Notes under the pieces: model-generated
Told to the model about the DNA's origin: nothing
Databases searched by the model: none
What the model saw: only the letters and a program-made list of their open reading frames with translations
Shown: positions 53,675 to 63,618 of the stretch, piece after piece
Layout: each line of letters begins with the position of its first letter
Position numbering within the stretch: the stretch's first letter is position 1
Made by a program: the position numbers and the translations under genes
Assembly (NCBI GenBank): GCA_963712305.1
Contig: CAVQHI010000001.1
Span: forward strand, 2,364,975-2,428,974
Length of the DNA: 64,000 nucleotides
Reading direction: 5' to 3'
Source of the DNA: DATFNI01 sp963712305
GTDB lineage: Bacteria; Bacteroidota; Rhodothermia; Balneolales; DATFMH01

Positions 53675-54493
53675 GTGAAGCTGATTCCAATTGGATTTCT
53701 GGATTTTGGTATTAAGGATTTCTTCGAAACCCTGATCATAGCTATTGCGATCTACTATATCTACCAGTGGATCAGGGGGTCCTTTGCCGTGCCGGCATTC
53801 ATCGGTCTTTTGATTGTACTGGCGGTTAATGCCATTGTCAGCGCCTTGGGACTTACAACGATCAATTACATCCTTCGCAGTATCATGGATGTGGGGGTTT
53901 TGGCTTTAATCATCATATTTCAGCCCGAAATACGAAGGTTATTGTATAATATCGGCCAGAATACTAATCTCGATCGGTTTTTCACGCGAGCCAAGCCCAG
54001 CTCCGTTATAGACGAGGTAATCGAGGCCGTAAAAATGCTTGCCCGTACCAAGACAGGAGCATTAATTGTCTTCGCACGTACCTCCAGCCTGCAGGATCTG
54101 GTTGATGCCGGCGCCAAGCTCGACGCCGAGGTTAGTAGTAAATTACTCATCACGATCTTCACCAAAGAAACTCCGTTGCATGATGGTGCGGTCATTATAC
54201 GAAATAACCGCATTGTCGCCGCAAGCTGTTATTTGCCAATAAGTCAGAATAGGAACATTTCTTCTGTGTTTGGAACACGTCACCGGGCGGCGGTAGGAAT
54301 CACCGAAAGCAATAACGTATTCGTCGTTGTTGTATCTGAAGAAACCGGACGAATTTCGGTGGCGCAGAATGGCTCACTCACCAGCGGACTTACTATTCAA
54401 AAATTGCGTGCCGAAATGGAAGAAACCATGGGTGAGCAGGAGAGCGGTGAAAAAGGCATGTCATTTTCGCAGCCCGAACTCGAGATGAATTAG
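53675..54493 (+). CDS. cdaA: Diadenylate cyclase CdaA
   Basis: A 272-residue protein with three N-terminal membrane helices and a DAC (DisA_N) domain. The cyclic-di-AMP synthase motifs are DGA at residue 170 (HDGAVIIRNN) and RHR at 202-204 (GTRHRAAVGI). Cyclic-di-AMP regulates K+ and osmolyte uptake. The start is GTG. In many genomes a YbbR-domain gene (cdaR) follows; none does here. The wide osmolyte gene set in this window makes c-di-AMP control of osmolytes a natural idea, though only inferred. Confidence 0.94.
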   Translation: MKLIPIGFLDFGIKDFFETLIIAIAIYYIYQWIRGSFAVPAFIGLLIVLAVNAIVSALGLTTINYILRSIMDVGVLALIIIFQPEIRRLLYNIGQNTNLDRFFTRAKPSSVIDEVIEAVKMLARTKTGALIVFARTSSLQDLVDAGAKLDAEVSSKLLITIFTKETPLHDGAVIIRNNRIVAASCYLPISQNRNISSVFGTRHRAAVGITESNNVFVVVVSEETGRISVAQNGSLTSGLTIQKLRAEMEETMGEQESGEKGMSFSQPELEMN

Positions 54494-54980
54494 AAACTAT
54501 CTTCTCTTGTTAATACTGTCTGAGGTCATCGATATGATTTGAGAAGTAAAAAGAAAGACAGGTTTAAAATAGACCAACAGGAAGCGCTTTTAATAGAATT
54601 AACAATAAGATTCGGTTTATGATTGGGCAAAATGTGTTCGGTTATGTTTTAGTACTTTGATGTATTGCATATAAAATGGAATAACATGTTCACAAAAATT
54701 GTTATCTCCTGTAGTAGTTTTTTTTGATTTAACGTGAGATCTGGATAAGGTGAAACATCAACAATTACTCTTCAATGTCATTTTCCCGAAATCTCGGGAC
54801 CAAGAAATCCATCCTGGCCAGAAATATTAGCAAAGGAATCATACAACTGTTGCACTGATAGCCATTTTTGATTCCTTAGTTACACTCCACCACACTCGGA
54901 TTGACAGTAGAGAAGAACTGGTAGTTTTAACCAGACCTCACATATTTTAGATTCTGAATAGATCATTTGGGGGTATTCAA
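54494..54980. other. Gene-free region of about 490 bases
   Basis: No coding frame or RNA gene recognised. It has a short TCCCGAAATCTCGGGA hairpin near 54783 and a run of eight T near 54718. It should hold the promoter of the methylmalonyl-CoA mutase gene. Confidence 0.5.
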
Positions 54981-57143
54981 ATGAGTAATAATAAAAAAAC
55001 AACCTTGCAGGACTGGCTAAAAGAAGCTGATGCAGCAATGAAAGGCCAGCCGCTGGAAACAATACATACAAAACTACCTGAAGGTATTGTCCTGAAGCCG
55101 CTTTATACATCAGAAGATCAACTCAAAGACGGTTACCAGGAATCATATCCGGGATTATATCCATACACCCGGGGTCCGTATGCGACCATGTATGCACAGC
55201 GTCCGTGGACCATCCGTCAATATGCCGGATTTTCAACGGCTGAAGAATCAAATGCATTCTATCGGCGCAATCTGGAAGCAGGTCAGCGTGGATTGAGTGT
55301 CGCATTTGATTTGGCTACGCACCGCGGGTACGATTCCGATCATCCAAGGGTCGTTGGTGACGTTGGTAAAGCAGGTGTTGCCGTCGATTCTGTGGAGGAC
55401 ATGAAAATCCTGTTTGATGGAATTCCACTGGATAAGATGTCGGTATCGATGACCATGAATGGCGCGGTGCTGCCGATCCTGGCAATGTATATCGTTGCGG
55501 CTGAAGAACAGGGCGTTACGCCGGATAAACTGAGTGGCACCATCCAAAATGATATTCTTAAAGAATTCATGGTGCGCAACACGTACATCTATCCACCCAA
55601 ACCGTCTATGACGATTGTCTCTGATATTATCGGGTACACGAGCAAGCACATGCCACGTTTCAACTCGATCTCGATCTCAGGATATCATATGCAGGAAGCC
55701 GGCGCTGACAGCCTACTCGAGCTCGCATTTACCCTCGCTGATGGCATCGAGTATGTGAGAGCAGCGATATCTAAAGGGCTTAATGTAGATGAGTTTGCAC
55801 CTCGACTGTCGTTCTTTTTCGCGATCGGGATGAATTTCCTGACCGAGATTGCTAAGCTGCGTGCAGCAAGAACATTATGGGCCGAGTTTATGAACAAGCT
55901 TTTTAAACCAGAGAATCCAAAATCCTTGATGCTGCGCACCCATTGCCAGACATCGGGTTGGAGCCTCACGGAACAAGATCCGTTAAATAATATCGTTCGG
56001 ACAACCATCGAGGCGATGGCCGCTGTAATGGGCGGCACACAGTCTTTGCACACAAACTCGTTTGATGAGGCCATCTCCCTGCCGACACAAACTTCATCGC
56101 GCATTGCCCGCAATACGCAGATCATCATCCATGAAGAAACCGACATCGGCAAAACGGTTGATCCGTTCGGCGGTTCCTATGTGATGGAAAACCTGACAGC
56201 AGAGCTGGTCGATAAGGCGCGGGAAATCATCAATGAAGTACTGGATCTTGGAGGTATGGCCAAGGCAATCGAGCAAGGCATGCCACAACGGCGCATCGAA
56301 GAAGCATCCGCCCGTAAACAGGCCGGCATCGATAAAGGTGATGTCACCATCGTTGGAGTAAACAAGTATCGCGTCGGGAAAGAGGATGACGTTGAGATCC
56401 TGGATATCGACAACACTGAAGTTCGGCGTAAGCAAATAGAACGCCTCAACCGGATTCGCACCGAACGAAACGATGATAAAGTCAGAAAAGCACTGGCCGC
56501 GCTGACGAAAGCCGCTGAAACCGGAGAAGGAAATCTGCTCGAGAAAGCTGTTTATGCTTCCCGCGTTCGCGCAACTGTCGGTGAAATCTCTGATGCCCTT
56601 GAAGAAGTATGGGGACGCCATCGCGGTCATGCCGAGACCATTAAAGGTGTCTACAGCAAAGTATATGAGGGTGATAAGCATTATGATGAAATACATAAGA
56701 AGATTGAAACCTTTGCAAAAGAGGAAGGACGCAGACCAAGACTCCTCGTAGCAAAGCTGGGACAGGATGGACACGACCGGGGTGCCAAAGTGGTTGCAAC
56801 GGCATTTGCCGACCTTGGATTTGACGTGGATATTGGTCCGCTGTTCTCAACCCCGGAAGAAACAGCGAAACAAGCCATTGAGAATGACGTTCACGCTGTC
56901 GGTGTTTCCTCGCAGGCTGCGGGTCACAAGACCCTGATTCCACAACTGCGCGAGGCACTTGATAAAGAAGGAGCCCGGGATATTGTAATTATCGCTGGCG
57001 GTGTGATTCCTCATCAGGATTATCAGTTTCTGTTTGAACACGGTGTCGCAGCCGTATTCGGACCAGGAACCAACCTGCCCGAAGCCGCCGAAAAAGTTCT
57101 GGCCGCCCTGCAACAGAAGCGCTCCGAATCAAGCATAGCTTAA
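54981..57143 (+). CDS. scpA: Methylmalonyl-CoA mutase, single-chain
   Basis: A 720-residue adenosylcobalamin enzyme that interconverts methylmalonyl-CoA and succinyl-CoA. The catalytic TIM-barrel part has YATMYAQRPWTIRQYAGFST, RGLSVAFDLATHRGYDSDHP, RTHCQTSGWSLTEQDPLNNI and GGTQSLHTNSFDEA. The C-terminal B12-binding domain has AKLGQDGHDRGAKV with the lower ligand His598. Length fits the large single-chain form. It is followed by meaB, its G-protein chaperone. The pathway is propionyl-CoA/methylmalonyl-CoA use or production; the other genes of the pathway are not in this window. Confidence 0.95.
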   Translation: MSNNKKTTLQDWLKEADAAMKGQPLETIHTKLPEGIVLKPLYTSEDQLKDGYQESYPGLYPYTRGPYATMYAQRPWTIRQYAGFSTAEESNAFYRRNLEAGQRGLSVAFDLATHRGYDSDHPRVVGDVGKAGVAVDSVEDMKILFDGIPLDKMSVSMTMNGAVLPILAMYIVAAEEQGVTPDKLSGTIQNDILKEFMVRNTYIYPPKPSMTIVSDIIGYTSKHMPRFNSISISGYHMQEAGADSLLELAFTLADGIEYVRAAISKGLNVDEFAPRLSFFFAIGMNFLTEIAKLRAARTLWAEFMNKLFKPENPKSLMLRTHCQTSGWSLTEQDPLNNIVRTTIEAMAAVMGGTQSLHTNSFDEAISLPTQTSSRIARNTQIIIHEETDIGKTVDPFGGSYVMENLTAELVDKAREIINEVLDLGGMAKAIEQGMPQRRIEEASARKQAGIDKGDVTIVGVNKYRVGKEDDVEILDIDNTEVRRKQIERLNRIRTERNDDKVRKALAALTKAAETGEGNLLEKAVYASRVRATVGEISDALEEVWGRHRGHAETIKGVYSKVYEGDKHYDEIHKKIETFAKEEGRRPRLLVAKLGQDGHDRGAKVVATAFADLGFDVDIGPLFSTPEETAKQAIENDVHAVGVSSQAAGHKTLIPQLREALDKEGARDIVIIAGGVIPHQDYQFLFEHGVAAVFGPGTNLPEAAEKVLAALQQKRSESSIA

Positions 57144-57162
57144 CCACAGAAACAGACTATTT

Positions 57163-57199
57163 AACCGTCCCATTTTAACATAAATAAGATGGGACGGTT
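57163..57199 (+). terminator. Stem-loop after the mutase gene
   Basis: Arms AACCGTCCCAT (57163-57173) and ATGGGACGGTT (57189-57199) with a 15-base loop, then CTTGTCTTT. The stem is good, the T-tract weak. Confidence 0.6.
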
Positions 57200-57330
57200 C
57201 TTGTCTTTATATGTCAGTCACATGTTCTGTTTCCATTTCGGATATTTTCCGGGACTCAACAGGTATATCCGGCATCATTATTTAAATATCACTACAGACT
57301 TATCTATATTCATCAGAAGCACTTATAACG

Positions 57331-58347
57331 ATGGAGAATACCCTTACGATGGTTTCAGATGAACCGAAAGTTATTGTCCAGAACTTGCGATCAGGTGATC
57401 GGCGGGCATTGGCCCGAACTATCACCCTAATCGAAAATAACCGGGGCGATGCCCTCGAAAAGGCACAACACATTCTTGAAGAGGCTTTGCCATACACTGG
57501 CAAAGCCGTCCGGCTGGGAATAAGTGGAGTTCCAGGTGTCGGTAAGAGCACCTTTATCGAAGCCCTTGGGGTAAAGCTGATTGATGAAGGACACAAGGTT
57601 GCAGTTCTGGCCGTTGATCCAAGCAGTCCAACATCCGGGGGGAGTATCCTGGGAGATAAAACAAGGATGGAGCATCTGGCTGGTCGTAACGAAGCGTTCA
57701 TCCGGCCGTCACCAACCGGTGGTTTTCTGGGCGGAGTAACCCGTAAGACTCGTGAGTCCATGCTTTTGTGCGAAGCGGCAGGTTACGATGTGATACTGAT
57801 AGAAACAGTGGGGGTTGGCCAGTCGGAATATGCGGTGGCCGAGATGGTCGACTTGTTCATAGTCCTCATGCTTCCCGGCGCTGGCGACGCGCTCCAGGGC
57901 ATTAAACGCGGCATTCTTGAAGTCGCAGATATGCTGGTAATCAATAAAGCGGATGGAGAGCAAAAAAGACAGGCTCAGCGTGCAAGGCAGGAATATAAAA
58001 ACGCATTGCACTTACTCAAACCAAAGTACGAGGGCATCGAAGTTCCCGTTTTGCTCTGTAGTTCGATTACCGGGGAGGGAGTGGGTGAGATTTGGGAGAA
58101 GACGAATGAATACATCGATTGGTTACGGATCAACGGAATCCTGCAGGAAAAACGCCAAAATCAGCACTGGGACTGGTTCATCAGACTCACTGAGGAAGAA
58201 CTTCTGAAACGATTCTGGGATAATGAGAGAGTTCGTGCTGAAGGTGAAAATCAAAGAGATTTACTTTTACGCCACGAAACCACACCTGTTCTGGCAGCGC
58301 GCAAATTGCTCGAAATAATGTTCCCTGATAAAAGAAAGAGTGATTAA
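57331..58347 (+). CDS. meaB: MeaB-type GTPase, chaperone of methylmalonyl-CoA mutase
   Basis: A 338-residue G3E-type GTPase. It guards and loads the cofactor of methylmalonyl-CoA mutase. G1 is GISGVPGVGKSTFIEALG, the base Asp/Glu region is VLAVDPSSPTSGGSILGDKT, then ETVGVGQSE, and NKAD gives G4. Its neighbour mutase gene is a strong context match. Length and order are usual. Confidence 0.94.
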   Translation: MENTLTMVSDEPKVIVQNLRSGDRRALARTITLIENNRGDALEKAQHILEEALPYTGKAVRLGISGVPGVGKSTFIEALGVKLIDEGHKVAVLAVDPSSPTSGGSILGDKTRMEHLAGRNEAFIRPSPTGGFLGGVTRKTRESMLLCEAAGYDVILIETVGVGQSEYAVAEMVDLFIVLMLPGAGDALQGIKRGILEVADMLVINKADGEQKRQAQRARQEYKNALHLLKPKYEGIEVPVLLCSSITGEGVGEIWEKTNEYIDWLRINGILQEKRQNQHWDWFIRLTEEELLKRFWDNERVRAEGENQRDLLLRHETTPVLAARKLLEIMFPDKRKSD

Positions 58348-58583
58348 AATCGACTATCTGAGATATCATACGCATCAGCCTGCAGCCCGCTATTTTTTTC
58401 TTTTTGGAACAGATACCACCAGGTGATTGACTAACAGTCGGTTCTGCAGGCATAATATATTCTACGAGCTATTTACAAAACGACAGTTTATTTTTTGACA
58501 ATATTCGGAAAGCGCTTTTCCAAAATGATGAATGAACTCCTATATTAATTGAATCGAATTTCAGGATTGTAATCAAAAATTTT

Positions 58584-59765
58584 ATGGCACAAGAGAATCT
58601 GTCAGCTGAACAATTTATTCCATCGCTTCATACGCTCACAGAAGATGAGCAAATGCTTAGAGATGCTGCTGCTGCATTTGCGGAGACGATCGTAGCACCG
58701 TATGTACATGAGATGGACCAAAAAGCGAAACTGAATCCTGATCTGATAAAATCTTTTTTTGAACAGGGATTTATGGGAATCGAGATACCCGCCGAATATA
58801 ATGGCGCTGGTGGTACGTTCTTCATGGCTATTCTGGCTATAGAAGAAATTTCAAAAGTGGATGCTTCTGCAGCGGTTTTTATGGACGTTCAAAATACCCT
58901 GGTTAACAATGCTATTGTTCGCTGGGCGAGTAAAAGCCTGAAACAGCGATACTTTCCACTTCTTGCTACTGAAAAAGTGGGGGCATACGCATTGTCCGAA
59001 CCTGCCTCTGGCAGTGATGCATTTGCCCTTAAATGCCGGGCCAAAAAAGAGGGTAAAGAGTACATACTGAATGGGACCAAGCTTTGGATCACAAACGCTA
59101 ATGAAGCCGACATATTCATCATCTTTGCAAATGTAAGTCCCGAATCCGGGTACAAAGGTATTACGGCATTCATCGTTGAGCGGAATTTTAAAGGATTTTC
59201 TGTCGGTAAGAAGGAAGATAAACTGGGAATCCGCGCCAGTTCAACCTGCGAGCTTATCCTGGAGGACTGCCGCGTACCTGAAGAGAATGTAATTGGTGAA
59301 GTTGGCAAAGGATACAAAGTAGCTATCGAAACACTCAATGAAGGGCGAATTGGAATCGGAGCACAAATGTTGGGGATATCACGAGGAGCATTCGAAGCTG
59401 CTTTAGCCTATACCCAGAATCGTTCACAGTTTGGTAAAAATATTTCCGATTTTCAAGCGGTGCAGTTTCAGCTTGCTAAAATGGCAACGGACATTGAAAC
59501 TGCCCGATTGATGGTGTATAATGCAGCGCGGATAAAAATGTCTGGCAAACCATTTCAACGTGAAGCAGCAATGGCAAAATATCACGCTGCAGAAGTGGCC
59601 GAAAGGGTAACATCTATGGCTGTTGATTTATACGGCGGTTATGGTTACTCAAAAGATTATCCAGTTGAAAAGTTCTGGAGGGATTCAAAAATCGGAAAAA
59701 TTTACGAGGGTACCTCCAACATGCAACTTCAAACAATTGCCAAAACTTTTTTGTCGGGTAAGTAA
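58584..59765 (+). CDS. Acyl-CoA dehydrogenase
   Basis: A 393-residue FAD enzyme that makes the alpha,beta-double bond in acyl-CoA. Signatures are GIEIPAEYNGAGG, AYALSEPASGSDAFAL, GTKLWITNANEAD, and RIGIGAQMLGISRGAFEAALAY is split over two parts here. The catalytic Glu is in KIYEGTSNMQ (residue 375). The short-chain/branched-chain type is likely (residue in the late position and Y-G-G-Y-G-Y segment), which would fit isoleucine/valine breakdown to propionyl-CoA for the mutase upstream (inference). Confidence 0.93.
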   Translation: MAQENLSAEQFIPSLHTLTEDEQMLRDAAAAFAETIVAPYVHEMDQKAKLNPDLIKSFFEQGFMGIEIPAEYNGAGGTFFMAILAIEEISKVDASAAVFMDVQNTLVNNAIVRWASKSLKQRYFPLLATEKVGAYALSEPASGSDAFALKCRAKKEGKEYILNGTKLWITNANEADIFIIFANVSPESGYKGITAFIVERNFKGFSVGKKEDKLGIRASSTCELILEDCRVPEENVIGEVGKGYKVAIETLNEGRIGIGAQMLGISRGAFEAALAYTQNRSQFGKNISDFQAVQFQLAKMATDIETARLMVYNAARIKMSGKPFQREAAMAKYHAAEVAERVTSMAVDLYGGYGYSKDYPVEKFWRDSKIGKIYEGTSNMQLQTIAKTFLSGK

Positions 59766-60056
59766 TACATCACCAGTAAAATATTTCGCTGTTAAAGACG
59801 CAATTGCTTCACCATTAAACAGTTATGGCATATTTACCAAACCGTTACTTTGAAAAAAAGTGTGAAAAAGATGGTTTTTTGGGAACGCTTGGATAAGATT
59901 TCTCATTAAATGTCGGGTAATCGGGAACAGAATCTTAAAAAAACGGATTTATTGGAATGGTGCCCCTATCACAGGGGTTGTGTGGTGAGTAAGAGTTGTT
60001 GCTGATAAATAAGAGTTGTTAATCTGAAATCTATCAGCCAATATTAATAAATAATT

Positions 60057-61325
60057 ATGGAACCAAATTTGTCTGAACATATACGGTCCTGTTGCAAAAA
60101 TGAAGCATCCTTCAATTCTGTCTGGAGTCGATTCCAGCAATTAATAAATCGCTGTTCTAAAGCAGAAAAAAACCTGGAATTGCTCGAATCGGCTATCAGG
60201 TATGACTATGACTCCATACTGATCACCGAGCTGGAACTCGATGATCCCGGACCAATCATCGTTTATGTCAACGACGGTTTTTGTGAGATGACAGGGTACA
60301 GCCGTGAGGAAGTAATTGGGAAAACACCTCGTTTGCTACAAGGACCAAAAACCGATCCCGAAGTTCTCGAAAGGCTGAAGCAATCACTTCATGAAGGCAA
60401 ATCTTTCTTTGGACAAACGATTAACTATCGTAAAGATGGGACTGAATTTGTCAATCAATGGGATATTCATCCGCTCTACAATAAAGAAAGTGAAATTACC
60501 CACTGGGTTTCGTATCAACATGATATCACACGCCGTAAACGTGCTGAAATGACTTTCCAGAGAGCCGCAGAAAATGAATTTGACTCACTGGTTGAGAATT
60601 CGAAACGGATTCAGGTCGATTTCGCCGATGACGGATCAATTATCATAGGCAACCATCTTTTTCGTGATCTTCTGGGCTATAATCAGGATGAGATTAAGAA
60701 TCTTACGATCTGGGATCTTGTCCATGAAGAGGATCAGGGGCGTCTGAAAAAAGCCATAGAAACCAATCAGAATGGTGAAGAAGTCATTCATACTGATTAC
60801 ACGATTCGTTTAGTCCACAAGAAGGGTTTGCTAATAGACAGTGCTATCGATATTGAACATCTGACTGTTAACGGCAAATCCTTCAATCGTGCAACTGTGG
60901 ATAATGTCACACTTCAGAAGCGAATTATTCAAACGCTTGAGAAGAGAAACACGGATTTTCTGCGCATGTTTAAATCCAAAAGTGATTTTAACTACGGCCT
61001 GGATGTTAGTGATAAAGACAATCCAAGGTTTGCGTGGTTCTCCGAAGGATTCGAGGAACTAACCGGTTTCGAAGCCGACCAGTTTATCGATCCGGATGGC
61101 TGGAAAAAGTTAATCCACGCTGAAGATTTGGACCTCGTACACAAACATATCGACCGAGTACTGAAAGGAAAATCCTCAACCGAGGAGTATCGCATTAATA
61201 CAGCAAACGGGCATTTCATTCGCATTATTGATTATACCCGGCCGGATGAGGATTCCAGCCACGGAGGAATTAACAGGCTGATTGGCTCAATCATATATAA
61301 GGTTACTGAAGAGAAAGAAGCCTGA
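60057..61325 (+). CDS. Triple-PAS protein, LOV-like first domain without the photoactive Cys
   Basis: A 422-residue protein with three PAS domains and no kinase, GGDEF or HTH. PAS1 (residues about 40-165): FCEMTGYSREEVIGKTPRLL, GPKTDPEVLERLKQSLHEG, INYRKDGTEFVNQWDIHPL, then HDITRRKRAE. This is the LOV-type pattern, but the GxNCRFLQ segment reads GKTPRLLQ, with Pro in place of the photoactive Cys. PAS2 (about 180-300) has FRDLLGYNQDEIKNLTIWDL; PAS3 (about 310-422) has FEELTGFEADQFIDPDGWKK. It may be a partner-binding sensor for a kinase elsewhere. It converges with two solute-binding proteins. Confidence 0.82.
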   Translation: MEPNLSEHIRSCCKNEASFNSVWSRFQQLINRCSKAEKNLELLESAIRYDYDSILITELELDDPGPIIVYVNDGFCEMTGYSREEVIGKTPRLLQGPKTDPEVLERLKQSLHEGKSFFGQTINYRKDGTEFVNQWDIHPLYNKESEITHWVSYQHDITRRKRAEMTFQRAAENEFDSLVENSKRIQVDFADDGSIIIGNHLFRDLLGYNQDEIKNLTIWDLVHEEDQGRLKKAIETNQNGEEVIHTDYTIRLVHKKGLLIDSAIDIEHLTVNGKSFNRATVDNVTLQKRIIQTLEKRNTDFLRMFKSKSDFNYGLDVSDKDNPRFAWFSEGFEELTGFEADQFIDPDGWKKLIHAEDLDLVHKHIDRVLKGKSSTEEYRINTANGHFIRIIDYTRPDEDSSHGGINRLIGSIIYKVTEEKEA

Positions 61326-61352
61326 CACTCCGTACAGAAACAGAGGACCACA

Positions 61353-62222
61353 TTACATACCGTTATCTTTCATCAACCTTTCGTACTCAGGGTTGGAAAG
61401 TTGGATTACATGGCGTTTATCCAAATGAGCGGCATCAATAGAGGGTTGTACATTTTCTTTGAATAATCGATCAAAACTGCCGTCTTTCATGCCAGATACC
61501 AATCCCTCTCTGATCCTGGCGGCAAGAGTCATATTGTCCTTCTTGACATAAAAAAACATGTCTGTAGGATATTTAAGATACACTCCATTTGCTATTGCCA
61601 GGTGCTGTTGCGGATGGGCGTTTATTTCGTAACCTATCTCGTAGACACCACGGGGAAAACCGTCAATCGTGCGGTTTGCAAGCATCGTGAATAAACTATC
61701 ATAAGTCTGCGATTCTACCACTTTCACGCCATTTGACTCCAGAATCTGTGTGTCAGGCCAATCATATTCCTGACCGATCAGGTGCTTATTGAGTTGATCA
61801 ACATTGGTTACATCAGCAAACAGGTTTCTATCTGATTCATTTACCATAATTAATCTATATCCGATATAACCCTTTGAAAGCGGGACATTTACGAATCTTA
61901 AAACCCATTTTCGGGCCATAGACATCATAGAATAAACAACATCGACCCCGTCACCTACCCTCAAATATTTAAAGGCAACACGCTGAGTAACATCTTTCAT
62001 AACGGCCACCATTTTAAAGGGACCGTATTTCTCTTCGGTCTCCTTTAACGCCATCCGCAACAATTTACGATAATAAAAATTTGTTACTACGTCGCTTGGA
62101 TCAGCATAATATCTAACTAATGTCGTGTCTGAGGGTTGTGCCTGAACCATTCGCGGCATATATAGGCTGAATAGGATGACAATAAATAAAAGGATTCTGT
62201 TTGTCTTGTTGTTATATCTCAT
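61353..62222 (-). CDS. Periplasmic solute-binding protein (SBP_bac_3-like), orphan
   Basis: About 289 residues from the ATG at 62222, with a signal peptide ending RMVQAQ. The domain is like amino-acid ABC transporter periplasmic binding proteins: LVRYYADPSDVVTNFYYRKL, RVGDGVDVVYSMMSMA, GYIGYRLIMVNESDR, DWPDTQILESNGVKV, and late DGSFDRLFKENVQPSI. No transporter permease or ATPase lies near. Its neighbour is a paralogue of similar length. A sensory role (as in periplasmic receptors) is an alternative to transport. Confidence 0.75.
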   Translation of the reverse strand: MRYNNKTNRILLFIVILFSLYMPRMVQAQPSDTTLVRYYADPSDVVTNFYYRKLLRMALKETEEKYGPFKMVAVMKDVTQRVAFKYLRVGDGVDVVYSMMSMARKWVLRFVNVPLSKGYIGYRLIMVNESDRNLFADVTNVDQLNKHLIGQEYDWPDTQILESNGVKVVESQTYDSLFTMLANRTIDGFPRGVYEIGYEINAHPQQHLAIANGVYLKYPTDMFFYVKKDNMTLAARIREGLVSGMKDGSFDRLFKENVQPSIDAAHLDKRHVIQLSNPEYERLMKDNGM

Positions 62223-62351
62223 AATTGTACTGAAGGTCTGCAATCCTTATTGTTCAGAATGATGTTGTTCATAAATTTTATTTGGAGTATCCTGCGAATT
62301 TTTGAAAAAGGCTGATCAATAATTGATATGCTACACTATTTATTTAATGAG

Positions 62352-63197
62352 TCAATCACCCATCATCTTGTTATACTCTGGATTCGACAGAATGATGGCA
62401 TGGCGTTTTTCCAACTGAGCAGCCTTTATCGATGACCCCATATATTTGTTAAAAATCCTATCAAATGAACCATCTTTTTTGCTCGCTTTTAACCCTTTTT
62501 CCAGTCTTCTGGCTAAAGACAGGTTCTGCTTTCTTACATAAAAAAACATATCAGCAGGATATTTGATATATATCCCATCAGCGACTGACATTTTATGATT
62601 AGGATACTTGCTGATGACATTTTTAAACTCTGTAACTCCACGGGGAAACCCATCTATTTTATTTTCAAAAAGCATTTCAACCAGACTGTCATTCGATTGC
62701 GAAGTCACGACGCCCAGCCCGTTTTCCTTTAGAATCTGCGTATCCGGCCAGTCATATCCCTGTCCTAATTTTTGTAGACGTAACTCATTCAGGTTGGTTA
62801 TGTTAACAAAATGAGTTTTTTGGGCAGGCGTTACCAGTATCATGCGCACACCAATGTATCCTTCTGTCAGAGGCACCTTTATCGCTTTAAAAACCCAGCT
62901 TCTAGCCATTGACGACATAGTAAAAATGACATCCACACCATCTCCGATTCTGAGGCGTTTAAGCGCTTCACGCTGTGTCGTATTCGGGTATACCGCCTGC
63001 AACTCGAAGGGGCCATCCTCTTTCTCCGTTTCACGCAGAGCCATGTCGAGCAATTCTGCATAGTAACGGTTTGCCTCCACATTTTCATAATTGTAGTAAC
63101 GAACCTGTAGTGTGTCCTGTGCAAAACCAGAAGAGATGCACATCCACAGAGTCAGAACACTTGTTAACAGGAACGTTGAAGGCGATATATGCTTCAT
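62352..63197 (-). CDS. Periplasmic solute-binding protein, paralogue of the next gene downstream
   Basis: A 281-residue secreted protein (signal peptide about residues 1-26, ending GFAQ). It shows the same segments as its neighbour in the same order: YYNYENVEANRYYAELLDMA, RIGDGVDVIFTMSSMA, GYIGVRMILV, DWPDTQILKENGLGVV, GFPRGVTEF, DGSFDRIF. The two are tandem duplicates separated by about 129 bases. Their shared GFPRGV segment is not one I can match to a known binding-protein class. Confidence 0.75.
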   Translation of the reverse strand: MKHISPSTFLLTSVLTLWMCISSGFAQDTLQVRYYNYENVEANRYYAELLDMALRETEKEDGPFELQAVYPNTTQREALKRLRIGDGVDVIFTMSSMARSWVFKAIKVPLTEGYIGVRMILVTPAQKTHFVNITNLNELRLQKLGQGYDWPDTQILKENGLGVVTSQSNDSLVEMLFENKIDGFPRGVTEFKNVISKYPNHKMSVADGIYIKYPADMFFYVRKQNLSLARRLEKGLKASKKDGSFDRIFNKYMGSSIKAAQLEKRHAIILSNPEYNKMMGD

Positions 63198-63618
63198 TTT
63201 ACAATCAACTTTTCAAACCTTGGAACCGTTTCCAAAATTCAGTTCCCTGTTGTTTTCGACACAACAAGAGCTATATATAAGCTATTGATTTGGGAAAATT
63301 GACTTGTCCGCGAATATTGCGGTCCTATATAGTCGTTTTGAGACTATCATAAGACAGATCTGCTAAGTTAAATCACTAAGCTTAAAGTGTGTTCGATATA
63401 AGATAAACCTGTTCTATGCAGATTTCGCACATACAAGCATAAACCAGGACCGGCCTAAACCGTTAAAATGGTTAAGGAGTTAATACATTCTTCCTAACAC
63501 CCGGATTAATCCGGGTGCTATGAGTCGAGGAATCTGAAACGAATCGTTTTTAACGATTTCCTCCAATACTTATCTCGAACTCACGTTAAGCTAAATAATC
63601 TGAGTGGCAAATTTGATG
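63198..63618. other. Gene-free region with a perfect 20-bp palindrome
   Basis: No coding frame recognised. The palindrome CACCCGGATTAATCCGGGTG is at 63498-63517; it could be a terminator core for a minus-strand transcript or a protein-binding site, but there is no T-run. It holds the upstream region of the 62352-63197 gene. Confidence 0.55.

Noticed and set aside
56094..56774. 226-codon minus-strand frame in the mutase gene
   Set aside because: It is the antisense frame of a highly conserved mutase; the plus-strand protein has all catalytic motifs.
57145..57330. Possible small gene between the mutase and meaB
   Set aside because: Only short frames are present; the stretch is explained by the 57163-57199 stem-loop and upstream sequence of meaB.
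60057..60600. PAS1 as a functional blue-light LOV domain
   Set aside because: The Cys of the GxNCRFLQ motif is replaced by Pro (GKTPRLLQ), so the classical photoadduct cannot form.
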